DNA from: JBAZOJ01 sp041648755
GTDB taxonomy: Bacteria; Planctomycetota; B143-G9
Direction of reading: 5' to 3'
Assembly (NCBI GenBank): GCA_041648755.1
Contig: JBAZOJ010000164.1
Location: 1 to 8,516, forward strand
DNA length: 8,516 nucleotides
The position numbers and the translations under genes are program-made. Position 1 is the stretch's first letter; each line of letters opens with the position of its first letter. A model generated the notes under the pieces. It saw nothing but the letters and a program-made list of their open reading frames with translations, had not been told where the DNA came from and did not search any database. This document shows positions 1 to 5,560 of this stretch, piece after piece.

Positions 1-1490
1 CGAAGAAGGGCACGGATTCACCCGCCCAGATCGAGGCATTCGAGGATACATGGCACTGGGGCGAGGAGGCAGAGAAAGCGTATTACGACGTTTCTCAGGG
101 GAAGCACCGCAAACACGATGTCGCGTACATGATTCTTGCCTTGCGGACGTACCTCGGCGAGAACGACATGATGGCGTACTTAGTCAACATGGCTGCACGA
201 CTCGTCGAACTCCATCGCGTGCTGAAGCCGACAGGCAGCCTGTACCTGCACTGCGACCCGACCGCATCACACTACCTGAAGGTGGTTCTTGATGGCGTGT
301 TCGGGATCAATGGCTTCAGGACAGAAATCAGTTGGAAGCGGCAAAGCGCCCACTGCGATGCAAAGCAGGGAAGAAAGCAGTACGGGAACATCCGTGACGT
401 CATTCTCTTCTACACCAAGACAGATAAGTGGACTTGGAACTGGCTTTACACACCGTATAGCGAGGAGTACATTCGAAAGTTCTATCGACATGTGGAACCC
501 GAAACGGGCAGGCGCTTCCAGTTGGGGGATTTGACTGCTCCCGGGGGAGCAGCTCCCGAAAAGGGGAACCCGCATTATGAGTACCTTGGTGTTACGAGAT
601 ATTGGCGCTTCTCCAAGGAGAGCATGGAGGAACTTCACCGCCAGGGGCGGATTGTCCAGAGCAATCCAGGCTCCGTTCCCCGACACAAGCGCTATCTCGA
701 CGAGATGCCCGGCATTCCTCTCCAGAATGACTGGAGTGATATTCTGATGGCCATGCGCGGGGAAGCCCTAGGTTACCAGACGCAGAAGCCTCTGGCCCTT
801 CTTGAGCGAATCATCAGAGCTTCCAGCAACGAAGGCGACGTTGTTCTTGACCCATTCTGCGGGTGTGGCACAGCCTTACATGCTGCCGAGAGCCTCAAGC
901 GCCAGTGGATTGGCATCGATGTTACCCACTTGGCGATCTCGTTGATCGAGCGTCGGCTGAGAGAGGCGTTCCCGGGGATCTCCTTTGAAGTCCACGGCAC
1001 CCCCAAGGATACTGACGGCGCACGCAACCTGATGGAGCGTGGCAAGGCCTACCAGTTCCAGTGGTGGGCGCTATCGTTGGTCGACGCAATGCCCTTCAAA
1101 GACAAGAAGAAGGGAGCCGACTCCGGCATCGACGGGGTACTCTTCGTATCGTCAGTTGGAAGACCTGCAGAGAAGGTGATCGTCTCAGTTAAGGGCGGCG
1201 GGAACGTGTCCGTCTCGATGATCCGCGACCTGAAGGGCGTCATGGAGCGCGAGAAGGCGCCCGCGGGGCTACTCATCACTCTGGCGCCACCCACCGAACC
1301 CATGCGCGTTGAGGCGATGGCTTCCGGCTTCTGGGAAGTGGATTTCAAGAAGTACCTCCGGGTGCAGATTCTCACCATCGAGGAATTGCTCGCGGGCAAA
1401 CGCCCGGACCTTCCGCCTTCGGATCCAAGGGCATGGAAGAAGGCCCGCGAAGAGGGCGGTGAGTTGCTGAGGACTGCTCAAAAGGAGTAA
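1..1490 (+). CDS. DNA methyltransferase fused to a PD-(D/E)xK nuclease-like domain (5' partial)
   Basis: Beta-class site-specific DNA methyltransferase (adenine-N6 or cytosine-N4). The frame is open from the left edge (first full codon at 3), so the gene starts outside the window; the ATG at 129 is internal. Visible residues about 12-20 read IEAFEDTWHW, a stretch usually found shortly after catalytic motif IV (DPPF/Y) in this family; motif IV itself is therefore off-window. The AdoMet-binding motif I is DPFCGCGT (codons from 849), preceded by QKPLALLERII, giving the circular order IV...I of beta MTases. After the MTase fold, roughly nt 1040-1400 encodes a separate domain with GADSGIDG (from 1113) and VSVKGG (about 1182-1199), which resembles the D...(E/Q/S)xK active site of Mrr-like restriction nucleases. 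The protein may thus modify and cleave DNA, or the domain may only bind DNA. The stop overlaps the Shine-Dalgarno site of the next gene. Family is firm; recognition sequence and cleavage activity are not known. Confidence 0.9.
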   Translation, partial: KKGTDSPAQIEAFEDTWHWGEEAEKAYYDVSQGKHRKHDVAYMILALRTYLGENDMMAYLVNMAARLVELHRVLKPTGSLYLHCDPTASHYLKVVLDGVFGINGFRTEISWKRQSAHCDAKQGRKQYGNIRDVILFYTKTDKWTWNWLYTPYSEEYIRKFYRHVEPETGRRFQLGDLTAPGGAAPEKGNPHYEYLGVTRYWRFSKESMEELHRQGRIVQSNPGSVPRHKRYLDEMPGIPLQNDWSDILMAMRGEALGYQTQKPLALLERIIRASSNEGDVVLDPFCGCGTALHAAESLKRQWIGIDVTHLAISLIERRLREAFPGISFEVHGTPKDTDGARNLMERGKAYQFQWWALSLVDAMPFKDKKKGADSGIDGVLFVSSVGRPAEKVIVSVKGGGNVSVSMIRDLKGVMEREKAPAGLLITLAPPTEPMRVEAMASGFWEVDFKKYLRVQILTIEELLAGKRPDLPPSDPRAWKKAREEGGELLRTAQKE

Positions 1491-1492
1491 CG

Positions 1493-1795
1493 ATGGCGTC
1501 GGCAACCGAAGTCTTGGCCTATCTTAGGGGCCACATGATGCGAACTGACGGCAGCGGCGTCAGATACACGGCGTGGTATGCAGGCATTGCCACAGACGCC
1601 AGGCAGAGGCTTTTCGGTGAACATAACGTCTCTCATAGCCAGGGCAAATGGACCTACAAGGCCTGCAATTCTGAGCCAGAGGCAAGGTCTGTAGAAAAGG
1701 CCCTTCTTGACCTTGGCTGCAAGGGCGGACCGCGCGGAGGGGATCGCTTGAGGTATGTGTATGTCTATAAGATCACGCCGACGACGAAGGAGTGA
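1493..1795 (+). CDS. Small GIY-YIG nuclease-like protein
   Basis: 100-aa protein. It starts 2 bp after the methyltransferase stop, with AAGGAG (1482-1487) as ribosome site inside the end of the preceding gene, so the two are almost certainly co-transcribed and translationally coupled. Residues 25-44 (RYTAWYAGIAT ... RRLF-like ... EH) look like the second half of a GIY-YIG nuclease core: Y29, G31, R37/R39 and H44 fall where the family has the second Tyr-x-Gly, catalytic Arg and His. E68 in EARSVEKALL would be the metal-binding Glu. A GGPRGGDRLRYVYVYKI tail (from about residue 78) follows. The first GIY triplet is not clear (TAW at that position), so activity is uncertain. It may be a restriction or repair nuclease working with the upstream enzyme. 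Assignment rests on motif spacing, not on an alignment. Confidence 0.7.
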   Translation: MASATEVLAYLRGHMMRTDGSGVRYTAWYAGIATDARQRLFGEHNVSHSQGKWTYKACNSEPEARSVEKALLDLGCKGGPRGGDRLRYVYVYKITPTTKE

Positions 1796-1804
1796 AGCAA
1801 CGAT

Positions 1805-1910
1805 TCTGAACCTATGACCGGATAAATGACCTGTCTCGATTCAGAGGCCGTCGCGCAGAAGCTGGGCCCCGGCCAAGGTCGGGGGCGGGTGGCAGACGGC
1901 AAAGGCCGTC
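1805..1910 (+). other. Small inverted repeats in the gap after the GIY-YIG-like gene
   Basis: TCTGAA (1805-1810) pairs with TTCAGA (1840-1845) across 29 nt, and GACGGC (1895-1900) pairs perfectly with GCCGTC (1905-1910) around an AAAG tetraloop. Neither is followed by a T run, so intrinsic termination is unlikely. The second hairpin sits directly upstream of the -35 box at 1914 and could be a regulator site. No protein-coding signal is visible in 1796-1997 on either strand. Confidence 0.35.
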
Positions 1911-1913
1911 CAC

Positions 1914-1941
1914 TTGAACGAGCGGTTCTGCCCGGTATAAT
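1914..1941 (+). promoter_or_regulatory. Sigma70-type promoter for the 185-aa gene
   Basis: TTGAAC (1914-1919) and a perfect TATAAT (1936-1941) are separated by 16 bp. Transcription would begin near 1948, giving a leader of about 50 nt before the ATG at 1998. It is one of the best matches to the sigma70 consensus in the window and makes the downstream gene independent of the methyltransferase operon. Confidence 0.65.
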
Positions 1942-1997
1942 CGGAATGGTCTTGCTATCAGGAACAGAGAACATATGCGACATGAAGGAGTGAAGGA

Positions 1998-2555
1998 ATG
2001 GAATTCACCGTTGTAGGGCCGGGAATCATGCGGGTGGCGGATGTGGACTGTATCTACGTGCAGTTGGCTGTTACGAAACTCGGTTCAGCGCCTTCTGCCT
2101 GGCTTAACATCGTCCACGTTGATGGTGTTCGTATTCCCTGTACGGGATGCGAAGGGACGATAGAGGAGGCTCACAAGTGGTTCACTGCCAAGCTGAAAGA
2201 ACTGGTGTGGGAGGCGGCCCCTGTCGCAAAGGGACTTTACCTGAACAATGAGTATGAGTTTTTGTGTGCTCAGGCAGTTCCGCCGCAGGGGGCCAGTATC
2301 CTGATGATACTTGGTAAAAAGACCCTTTTTCTGGAACGCGTTCTCGTCGGTGAGTGGAACCCGTTTGTCGCCAGAATGAAGATGAGGCCTGTACTGCATG
2401 AAGTGGCCGTTAACCTGAAGCGCATCCAAAATGTCTCAGTGAAAGGATCCAGAACCACGTTTCGGTTTGCAGTGCCCGACGCTAAGGAGGCCACTTTTCA
2501 GGCTGAAAATGTCTCGGCAGATCTCACCCAATTGCGGGATGAGTTGAACAAATGA
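1998..2555 (+). CDS. Hypothetical protein, 185 aa
   Basis: I do not recognise this protein. The start at 1998 is supported by AAGGAG (1985-1990) seven bases upstream and by the promoter at 1914-1941. It is soluble, with no signal peptide or membrane helix. The N-terminal half alternates short hydrophobic strands (residues 3-41) with a single CxxC pair (C48, C51) and an amphipathic helix at about 54-70. A hydrophobic strand SILMILGKK lies mid-protein, and the C-terminus (about 145-185) is polar, ending in a likely helix DLTQLRDELNK. One CxxC is too little to claim zinc binding. It lies between methyltransferase/GIY-YIG genes and a 273-aa/PIN pair, so a defence or stress role is possible, but this is inferred from position only. 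Length, ribosome site and codon pattern support a real gene. Confidence 0.75.
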   Translation: MEFTVVGPGIMRVADVDCIYVQLAVTKLGSAPSAWLNIVHVDGVRIPCTGCEGTIEEAHKWFTAKLKELVWEAAPVAKGLYLNNEYEFLCAQAVPPQGASILMILGKKTLFLERVLVGEWNPFVARMKMRPVLHEVAVNLKRIQNVSVKGSRTTFRFAVPDAKEATFQAENVSADLTQLRDELNK

Positions 2556-2567
2556 TCAGCGTCTCAT

Positions 2568-2595
2568 TTGTCCTTCCCAGCCGCAGGTGTAGAAT
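2568..2595 (+). promoter_or_regulatory. Likely sigma70 promoter for the 273-aa/PIN pair
   Basis: TTGTCC (2568-2573), 16 bp, TAGAAT (2590-2595). The start would be near 2602, leaving a short leader of about 18 nt that carries GGAGGT (2609-2614) before the ATG at 2620. It begins just after the stop of the 185-aa gene (2555), so the pair could be read both from here and from the promoter at 1914. Confidence 0.5.
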
Positions 2596-2619
2596 AGAGT
2601 ACTTGGCCGGAGGTGTGGC

Positions 2620-3441
2620 ATGGAAAAGCTGAAGATTCGTTGTTCTCTCTCGCAGTCCCCGGAATTGCTGGCTGATATCGTAGGCCATCTGAGCAAGGTG
2701 CTAGACCTGCTGGACAAACTACAGAATGACATGGGGTATGGTTCAGGTAAACGCGAATGGCGCGTCATGAAGATGTCTGCAGGCTCTCCCCTGATCGCGG
2801 ATCTGGAGCAACCTGCAATTGTCGCAGAGCCCGGAAAGCGATTTGCACGGGCCTTGTTAGGCATGGTTAAGACGGCAAGCGCACCAACTGACGAGGGAGC
2901 ACCCGAATATTCGGACTACGGACCAGACACTATCCAGAGCTTTATGACTCTTGCCCGGACCATTGATGGCGAACGCACCATGACCTTTGATGTCATTGGA
3001 GAAACCCCGCCGGAGATCCTCGACACCTGCAAGATAACCAGCGCAACATACGGTGGTATCCGCCGACTGATCAGGAAGTTCGTCACAAGTACCGGAAGTA
3101 CGATTCAGGGGAAGATAACTGAATTCCATATAGAAGGCAATTCTCCTTATCTCTGGGTACGTGAGTTGGCCACGGCCAGACGCACCAAGGTCATGGTGCC
3201 GCTTGCGCTCTATGGCCAAGTTGCTGCCCTCATCGAGAATAAGGAGACGGTTGCATACTTCTCAGGCACGGTCCTGCTCGACTTCGCACACGGGATTACG
3301 CATGACATGACTTTGAAGCACGTCGAAGCTGCACCACAACTGCAGCCTGGTGATATCGAGCAGTTCATGGGCGCAATACCTGACATGACCGGAGATCTAT
3401 CCGTCGTAGAATACATGCAAAGGATGAGGAATGGAGACTAA
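2620..3441 (+). CDS. Hypothetical two-domain protein encoded with a PIN nuclease
   Basis: 273-aa soluble protein; start fixed by GGAGGT (2609-2614) five bases before the ATG. It appears to have two parts. Residues 1-90 give a strand, a long helix (SPELLADIVGHLSKVLDLLDKL) and then WRVMKMSAGSPLIADLE, an alpha/beta pattern with a GSP turn that I have seen in uncharacterised proteins encoded near nucleases. Residues about 155-245 run GKITEFHIEG, YLWVREL, KVMVPLALYGQVAALIENKETVAYFSG, a beta-rich pattern that could be a small barrel (OB- or SH3-like). The last 11 bp overlap the start of the PIN gene in another frame, so the two are translated as a coupled pair. By analogy with toxin-antitoxin operons, where the first gene usually encodes the antitoxin, it may bind or inhibit the PIN protein. 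It is much longer than a typical VapB antitoxin and has no obvious DNA-binding motif, so a different kind of partner is likely. Confidence 0.8.
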   Translation: MEKLKIRCSLSQSPELLADIVGHLSKVLDLLDKLQNDMGYGSGKREWRVMKMSAGSPLIADLEQPAIVAEPGKRFARALLGMVKTASAPTDEGAPEYSDYGPDTIQSFMTLARTIDGERTMTFDVIGETPPEILDTCKITSATYGGIRRLIRKFVTSTGSTIQGKITEFHIEGNSPYLWVRELATARRTKVMVPLALYGQVAALIENKETVAYFSGTVLLDFAHGITHDMTLKHVEAAPQLQPGDIEQFMGAIPDMTGDLSVVEYMQRMRNGD

Positions 3442-3988
3442 GCCACGGGTCTTTGTTGATTCCTGCGTGTTCATTTCCGCCTTGAAATATCGCCCGGAGG
3501 ATTTGCGCAGCGTCGCCCTGTATGAAGACCCGGGTACTGATGAGGATACTCGCCAACGTGCATCCGCTCTCGCCTTCCAGCGCCTTTGGCAAGCAGCCAC
3601 TGATGGCAAGATCACACTCGTCACTTCGACCATTGCTCTGGTTGAATGTCGGCACATCCGCGAAGATAGGCTCCTGTCACCTGAGTCCCACAAAGCGATT
3701 CGCGCGGTGTTAGATGGCGGCCTCATTGAGCATGTGCAAGCAGGTTTCTTCGTGTGTGCAAATGCGCGCGCGATGTTCTGGGAGGAGAAAGTATCTTTCG
3801 GAACGATCGATGCATTTATCGTCTCCTCGGCAATTGCGGGTGAGTGCGCAGAAATTGTCACTTTGGACCGCAATTGGGTGAAGCACCCCCCGAATGTGAG
3901 TGCTCTAAAGGCGCGGGGGATAGCAGTGAACGCTCCTTATTTTTCAGAAACACTCCCTGACGAATACCGGCGCCTGCTCCCTCTCTAA
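3431..3988 (+). CDS. PIN-domain ribonuclease
   Basis: 185-aa PIN-fold protein, expected to be a Mg2+-dependent endoribonuclease. The acidic residues sit in the usual order: D10 in VFVDSCVFISAL, E72 in ALVECRH, D127 in GTIDAFIVSSAI and D146 in EIVTLDRN. It is longer than VapC toxins (about 130 aa) because of an insert at about 24-58 and a C-terminal extension (150-185). The start at 3431 has GAGGA immediately before it and AGGA at 3421; it overlaps the 273-aa gene by 11 bp, so translation is probably coupled. It could be a toxin kept in check by its partner or an RNase of a defence system; RNA target is unknown. No terminator follows within the next 100 bp that I can defend. Confidence 0.88.
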   Translation: METKPRVFVDSCVFISALKYRPEDLRSVALYEDPGTDEDTRQRASALAFQRLWQAATDGKITLVTSTIALVECRHIREDRLLSPESHKAIRAVLDGGLIEHVQAGFFVCANARAMFWEEKVSFGTIDAFIVSSAIAGECAEIVTLDRNWVKHPPNVSALKARGIAVNAPYFSETLPDEYRRLLPL

Positions 3989-4290
3989 TGGTTATCCCTC
4001 CGCCCCTTCCGCTCCGGCTGACGCCCTCCGTCCCAGCCCGCGCGTGGCTTAAGAAAGCGGAATCTCTCCTATCCTGACCATCCTGAACATTGATGGAAAA
4101 TCTGCCCTTTTTGCCTATTCTTCTCCCCGCCTCACCCCAAACCAATGCTCTACCTGCACATCTTCCGGGCAGTCCGACCCGTGAGTGCCACGGCCGTCAC
4201 TGGGTGCTGTATTTGTAAGTAGGCGGTCCATTGTGCTGCAACACTCCGTGCATGTTGTATACTATTTGCTAACTTAACTTGGAGGTTGGG
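3989..4290. other. 302-bp gene-poor stretch after the PIN gene
   Basis: No coding region is convincing on either strand. The first 60 bp are pyrimidine-rich with CCCTCCG repeated. At 4071-4088 two 9-bp units (ATCCTGACC, ATCCTGAAC) lie in tandem, followed by a third start ATTGATGG, which may be part of a dispersed repeat. An imperfect stem-loop spans 4177-4205 (ACCC/GGGT and AGTG/CACT with a bulge), without a proper T tract. A TATACT box at 4258-4263 with only weak -35 candidates may be the promoter of the 94-aa gene. Confidence 0.5.
4258..4263 (+). promoter_or_regulatory. Possible -10 box for the 94-aa gene
   Basis: TATACT lies 28 bp upstream of the ATG at 4291. The best -35 match, TTGTGC (4231-4236), is 21 bp away, which is too far for sigma70; CTGCAA (4236-4241) has the right spacing but a poor match. 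The promoter may need an activator or may not be real. Confidence 0.3.
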
Positions 4291-4575
4291 ATGCCGGAAG
4301 ATGCAACTGGTCATGAGCTTAGGCCTAGGAATTTGCCTGGTACACAGTCACTCTCTATTGAGACTGGCTCTGTGCAGACTGTTGTTCGTCGTCTCCATTC
4401 GCAGATGGTGGAGATAGGTTTCAAATGCGGGACGGCAGAAGACGTGCAGCGAGAGGTGAATAGGCTGGTCAGTCGGACTGGGCTCTCGGTGGAAGCAGTC
4501 TGTGGTTTGTTGGATAGTGGCTTGGATGAGGGGTCTCTTCTGCGTAGGGCGCTGCAATTCACCAAGAATGGGTAG
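4291..4575 (+). CDS. Hypothetical protein, 94 aa
   Basis: Not recognised. GGAGG at 4281-4285 precedes the ATG at 4291 by five bases; the in-frame TTG at 4279 would overlap this ribosome site and is rejected. The protein is soluble: a polar, probably disordered first 25 residues, then two or three helices (about 30-42, 48-62 with EDVQREVNRLVSRTG, and 66-90 with VEAVCGLLDSGLDEGSLLRRAL). The helical repeat size is compatible with a small protein-protein or DNA-binding module, but no specific fold is visible. It lies 49 bp upstream of the broken response regulator and may once have formed an operon with it, possibly as an accessory to a signalling pathway. Confidence 0.65.
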   Translation: MPEDATGHELRPRNLPGTQSLSIETGSVQTVVRRLHSQMVEIGFKCGTAEDVQREVNRLVSRTGLSVEAVCGLLDSGLDEGSLLRRALQFTKNG

Positions 4576-4624
4576 ACCATAGTAGAAGCTCGACGTAGCA
4601 CTCCGGGTCCGACTGAGGCTGACG

Positions 4625-5046
4625 ATGTCCCCTTGGCTGATTCCTTTTGCCAAGCGCGAGTTGACTCATCCCATCTTGCTGGTCGTAGACGACGATCCGA
4701 GTATTCGCAAAATTGTTGCCGCCACCACTCGTGGCATGTTTGCCACAATCCTCGAAGCCTCAACTGGTGAGAAGGTCTGCTACTCGCGCGAAAGCATGTG
4801 CCGGATATGGTGATCCTCGACGTGATGATGGCTGGAATGACTGGATTCGAGGTTTGCAGGCAACTCAGGCTTTCCTTGGACACATCCCAGATACTTGTCA
4901 TCTTTCTGTCTGCCAATGCCGAGGAGGAAGGTACAGTACAGGGCCTCGACGTAGGCGCGGACGATTACGTCGCCAAGCCTTTCAGCGCTGCCAAGCTGAA
5001 AAGCAGGGTTGAGCTGAATCTCAAGCGCAAGTCAAGGACATCTTAG
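4625..5046 (+). pseudogene. Single-domain response regulator split by a one-base frameshift
   Basis: Two overlapping frames together make one complete receiver (CheY-like) domain. The first, 4625-4813, gives PILLVVDDDPSIRKIV with the acidic pocket D22-D24. The second gives PDMVILDVMMAGMTGFEVC (phospho-acceptor Asp at 4819-4821), the Thr/Ser position in VIFLSAN, and the conserved Lys in ADDYVAKPF (K at 4975-4977). Continuity is restored if one G is added near 4771, turning GGTGAGAAGG into GGTGAGGAAGG and giving STGE-EGLLLARKHVPDMVILD. The start at 4625 has TGAGG at 4614-4618. There is no output domain; the intact protein would have been about 140 aa, receiving phosphate from an unlinked histidine kinase. 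A sequencing or assembly error is the main alternative, since no other damage is visible. Confidence 0.85.
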
Positions 5047-5056
5047 TTCCGGATGT

Positions 5057-5068
5057 CGGGATATCCCG
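5057..5068. repeat. Perfect 12-bp palindrome CGGGATATCCCG
   Basis: Exact dyad symmetry 10 bp after the response-regulator stop. It is too tight to form a good RNA hairpin and may be a protein-binding site or chance. Confidence 0.4.
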
Positions 5069-5192
5069 CCGATAGCATTCGATCTCCGCGCCCTTCCCGG
5101 AGGAGCGCGAATGGGGAGAAGAGGCAAGTACTGCCTGTCTCCGAGCCAATGCATCACTCAAGGTGGGCTTTGGTGGCATGTCTGCTTTATGT

Positions 5193-5208
5193 CGTGATAA
5201 AAAGCACA
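5193..5208. promoter_or_regulatory. CRP-like site 1 (CGTGA-N6-GCACA)
   Basis: Left arm matches four of five bases of TGTGA and right arm four of five of TCACA, with the 6-bp spacer used by CRP/FNR-family dimers. It shares the ten bases TCGTGATAAA with site 2. Confidence 0.45.
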
Positions 5209-5246
5209 AATGTTATCGACCGGATCCGTGAGCTGGAGGCATATAT

Positions 5247-5262
5247 CGTGATAAATATCCCA
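5247..5262. promoter_or_regulatory. CRP-like site 2 (CGTGA-N6-TCCCA)
   Basis: Centre lies 54 bp from site 1, close to five helical turns. The left arm is identical to the other two sites; the right arm has one mismatch to TCACA. Confidence 0.45.
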
Positions 5263-5305
5263 AATACACTAGGATGAAACTGTGAAAGCGGCAATATTAA
5301 CCTGT

Positions 5306-5321
5306 CGTGAAGAATATCACG
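5306..5321. promoter_or_regulatory. CRP-like site 3, perfect palindrome (CGTGA-N6-TCACG)
   Basis: Perfect dyad, extended to TCGTGA/TCACGA (5305-5322), centred about 110 bp upstream of the predicted transcription start near 5425 and 59 bp from site 2. This is the form expected for a CRP/FNR-family dimer site. In Escherichia coli the acs-yjcH-actP operon is CRP-activated, which fits the downstream genes; the regulator here is inferred, not seen. Confidence 0.55.
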
Positions 5322-5331
5322 ATTCACAAAG

Positions 5332-5347
5332 CGAGCATAAGCGCTCG
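5332..5347. repeat. Palindrome CGAGC-N6-GCTCG
   Basis: Five-base arms around a 6-bp spacer, located 10 bp after CRP-like site 3 and with the same 5-6-5 geometry but a different half-site. It could be a second operator or a small hairpin. Confidence 0.35.
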
Positions 5348-5390
5348 TAACATGCCAAAGTGCAAAGAGTTATGGCAAAATGCGTGACAG

Positions 5391-5418
5391 TTGACCTTGT
5401 GCGTCGAAGATGTAAAAT
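5391..5418 (+). promoter_or_regulatory. Sigma70 promoter of the DUF485-like/symporter operon
   Basis: TTGACC (5391-5396), 16 bp, TAAAAT (5413-5418). The start is expected near 5425, leaving a leader of about 136 nt. A CGTGA half-site (5383-5387) lies just upstream of the -35 box. Confidence 0.65.
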
Positions 5419-5422
5419 TCCT

Positions 5423-5452
5423 GACAGGAACTCGATGTTCGAGTCCCTTGTC
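5423..5452 (+). other. Stem-loop at the predicted 5' end of the symporter mRNA
   Basis: GACA (5423-5426) pairs with TGTC (5449-5452), and ACTCGA (5430-5435) pairs with TCGAGT (5439-5444) around a three-base TGT loop; the bases between the two helices (GG with CC) can also pair with a small bulge. There is no T tract, so it is not a terminator. Placed at the predicted transcription start it could protect the 5' end from degradation. It also overlaps a tRNA T-loop-like stretch (TTCGAGTCC), but no tRNA fold surrounds it. Confidence 0.45.
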
Positions 5453-5560
5453 GTTCGTAGGGATTCCGGGCTGCGATTCGGCGACGCCAGACGATGGATT
5501 CGCCTGACGGAAATCTGGAGAACCTGATGACACAACAAGCATTCAGAAAAGGGAGATTTC

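Larger units (their letters stand above)
1786..1995 (+). repeat. 12-bp direct repeat (1786-1797 and 1984-1995) bounding a 198-bp unit
   Basis: GAAGGAGTGAAG occurs at 1786-1797 and again at 1984-1995, exactly 198 bp apart; similarity continues imperfectly downstream (CAACG against GAATG). The first copy contains the stop codon of the GIY-YIG-like gene; the second is the ribosome site of the 185-aa gene. The intervening segment has no convincing gene but does have a promoter. The arrangement looks like an insertion or partial duplication that separated two formerly adjacent genes. Chance similarity of purine-rich Shine-Dalgarno sequence is the main alternative. Confidence 0.6.
5047..5560. other. 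514-bp regulatory region upstream of the symporter operon
   Basis: No coding region is credible here; short open frames lack good ribosome sites and recognisable composition. The first 70 bp contain a palindrome (5057-5068) and a GC-rich foldback (ATTCG/CGAAT, CTCCG/CGGAG within 5077-5112) that might mark the end of the response-regulator transcript, although no T tract follows. The remainder is more AT-rich and holds three CRP-like sites, a further palindrome, a sigma70 promoter and a structured leader, each listed separately. Confidence 0.6.

Noticed and set aside
3858..4145. 95-codon open frame on the - strand
   Set aside because: It overlaps the 3' end of the PIN gene, is Gly/Arg-rich low-complexity sequence and has no recognisable domain.
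5053..5277. 74-codon + strand open frame after the response regulator
   Set aside because: No good ribosome site, no recognisable domain, and it runs through the CRP-like sites and the 5057 palindrome.
5337..5362. Sigma54-like GG-N10-GC on the - strand
   Set aside because: The -12 element is poor and there is no gene on the - strand for it to serve.
5430..5452. tRNA-like T-loop sequence TTCGAGTCC
   Set aside because: The T stem does not pair properly, and no acceptor, D or anticodon arms surround it; the bases are better explained by the hairpin at 5423-5452.
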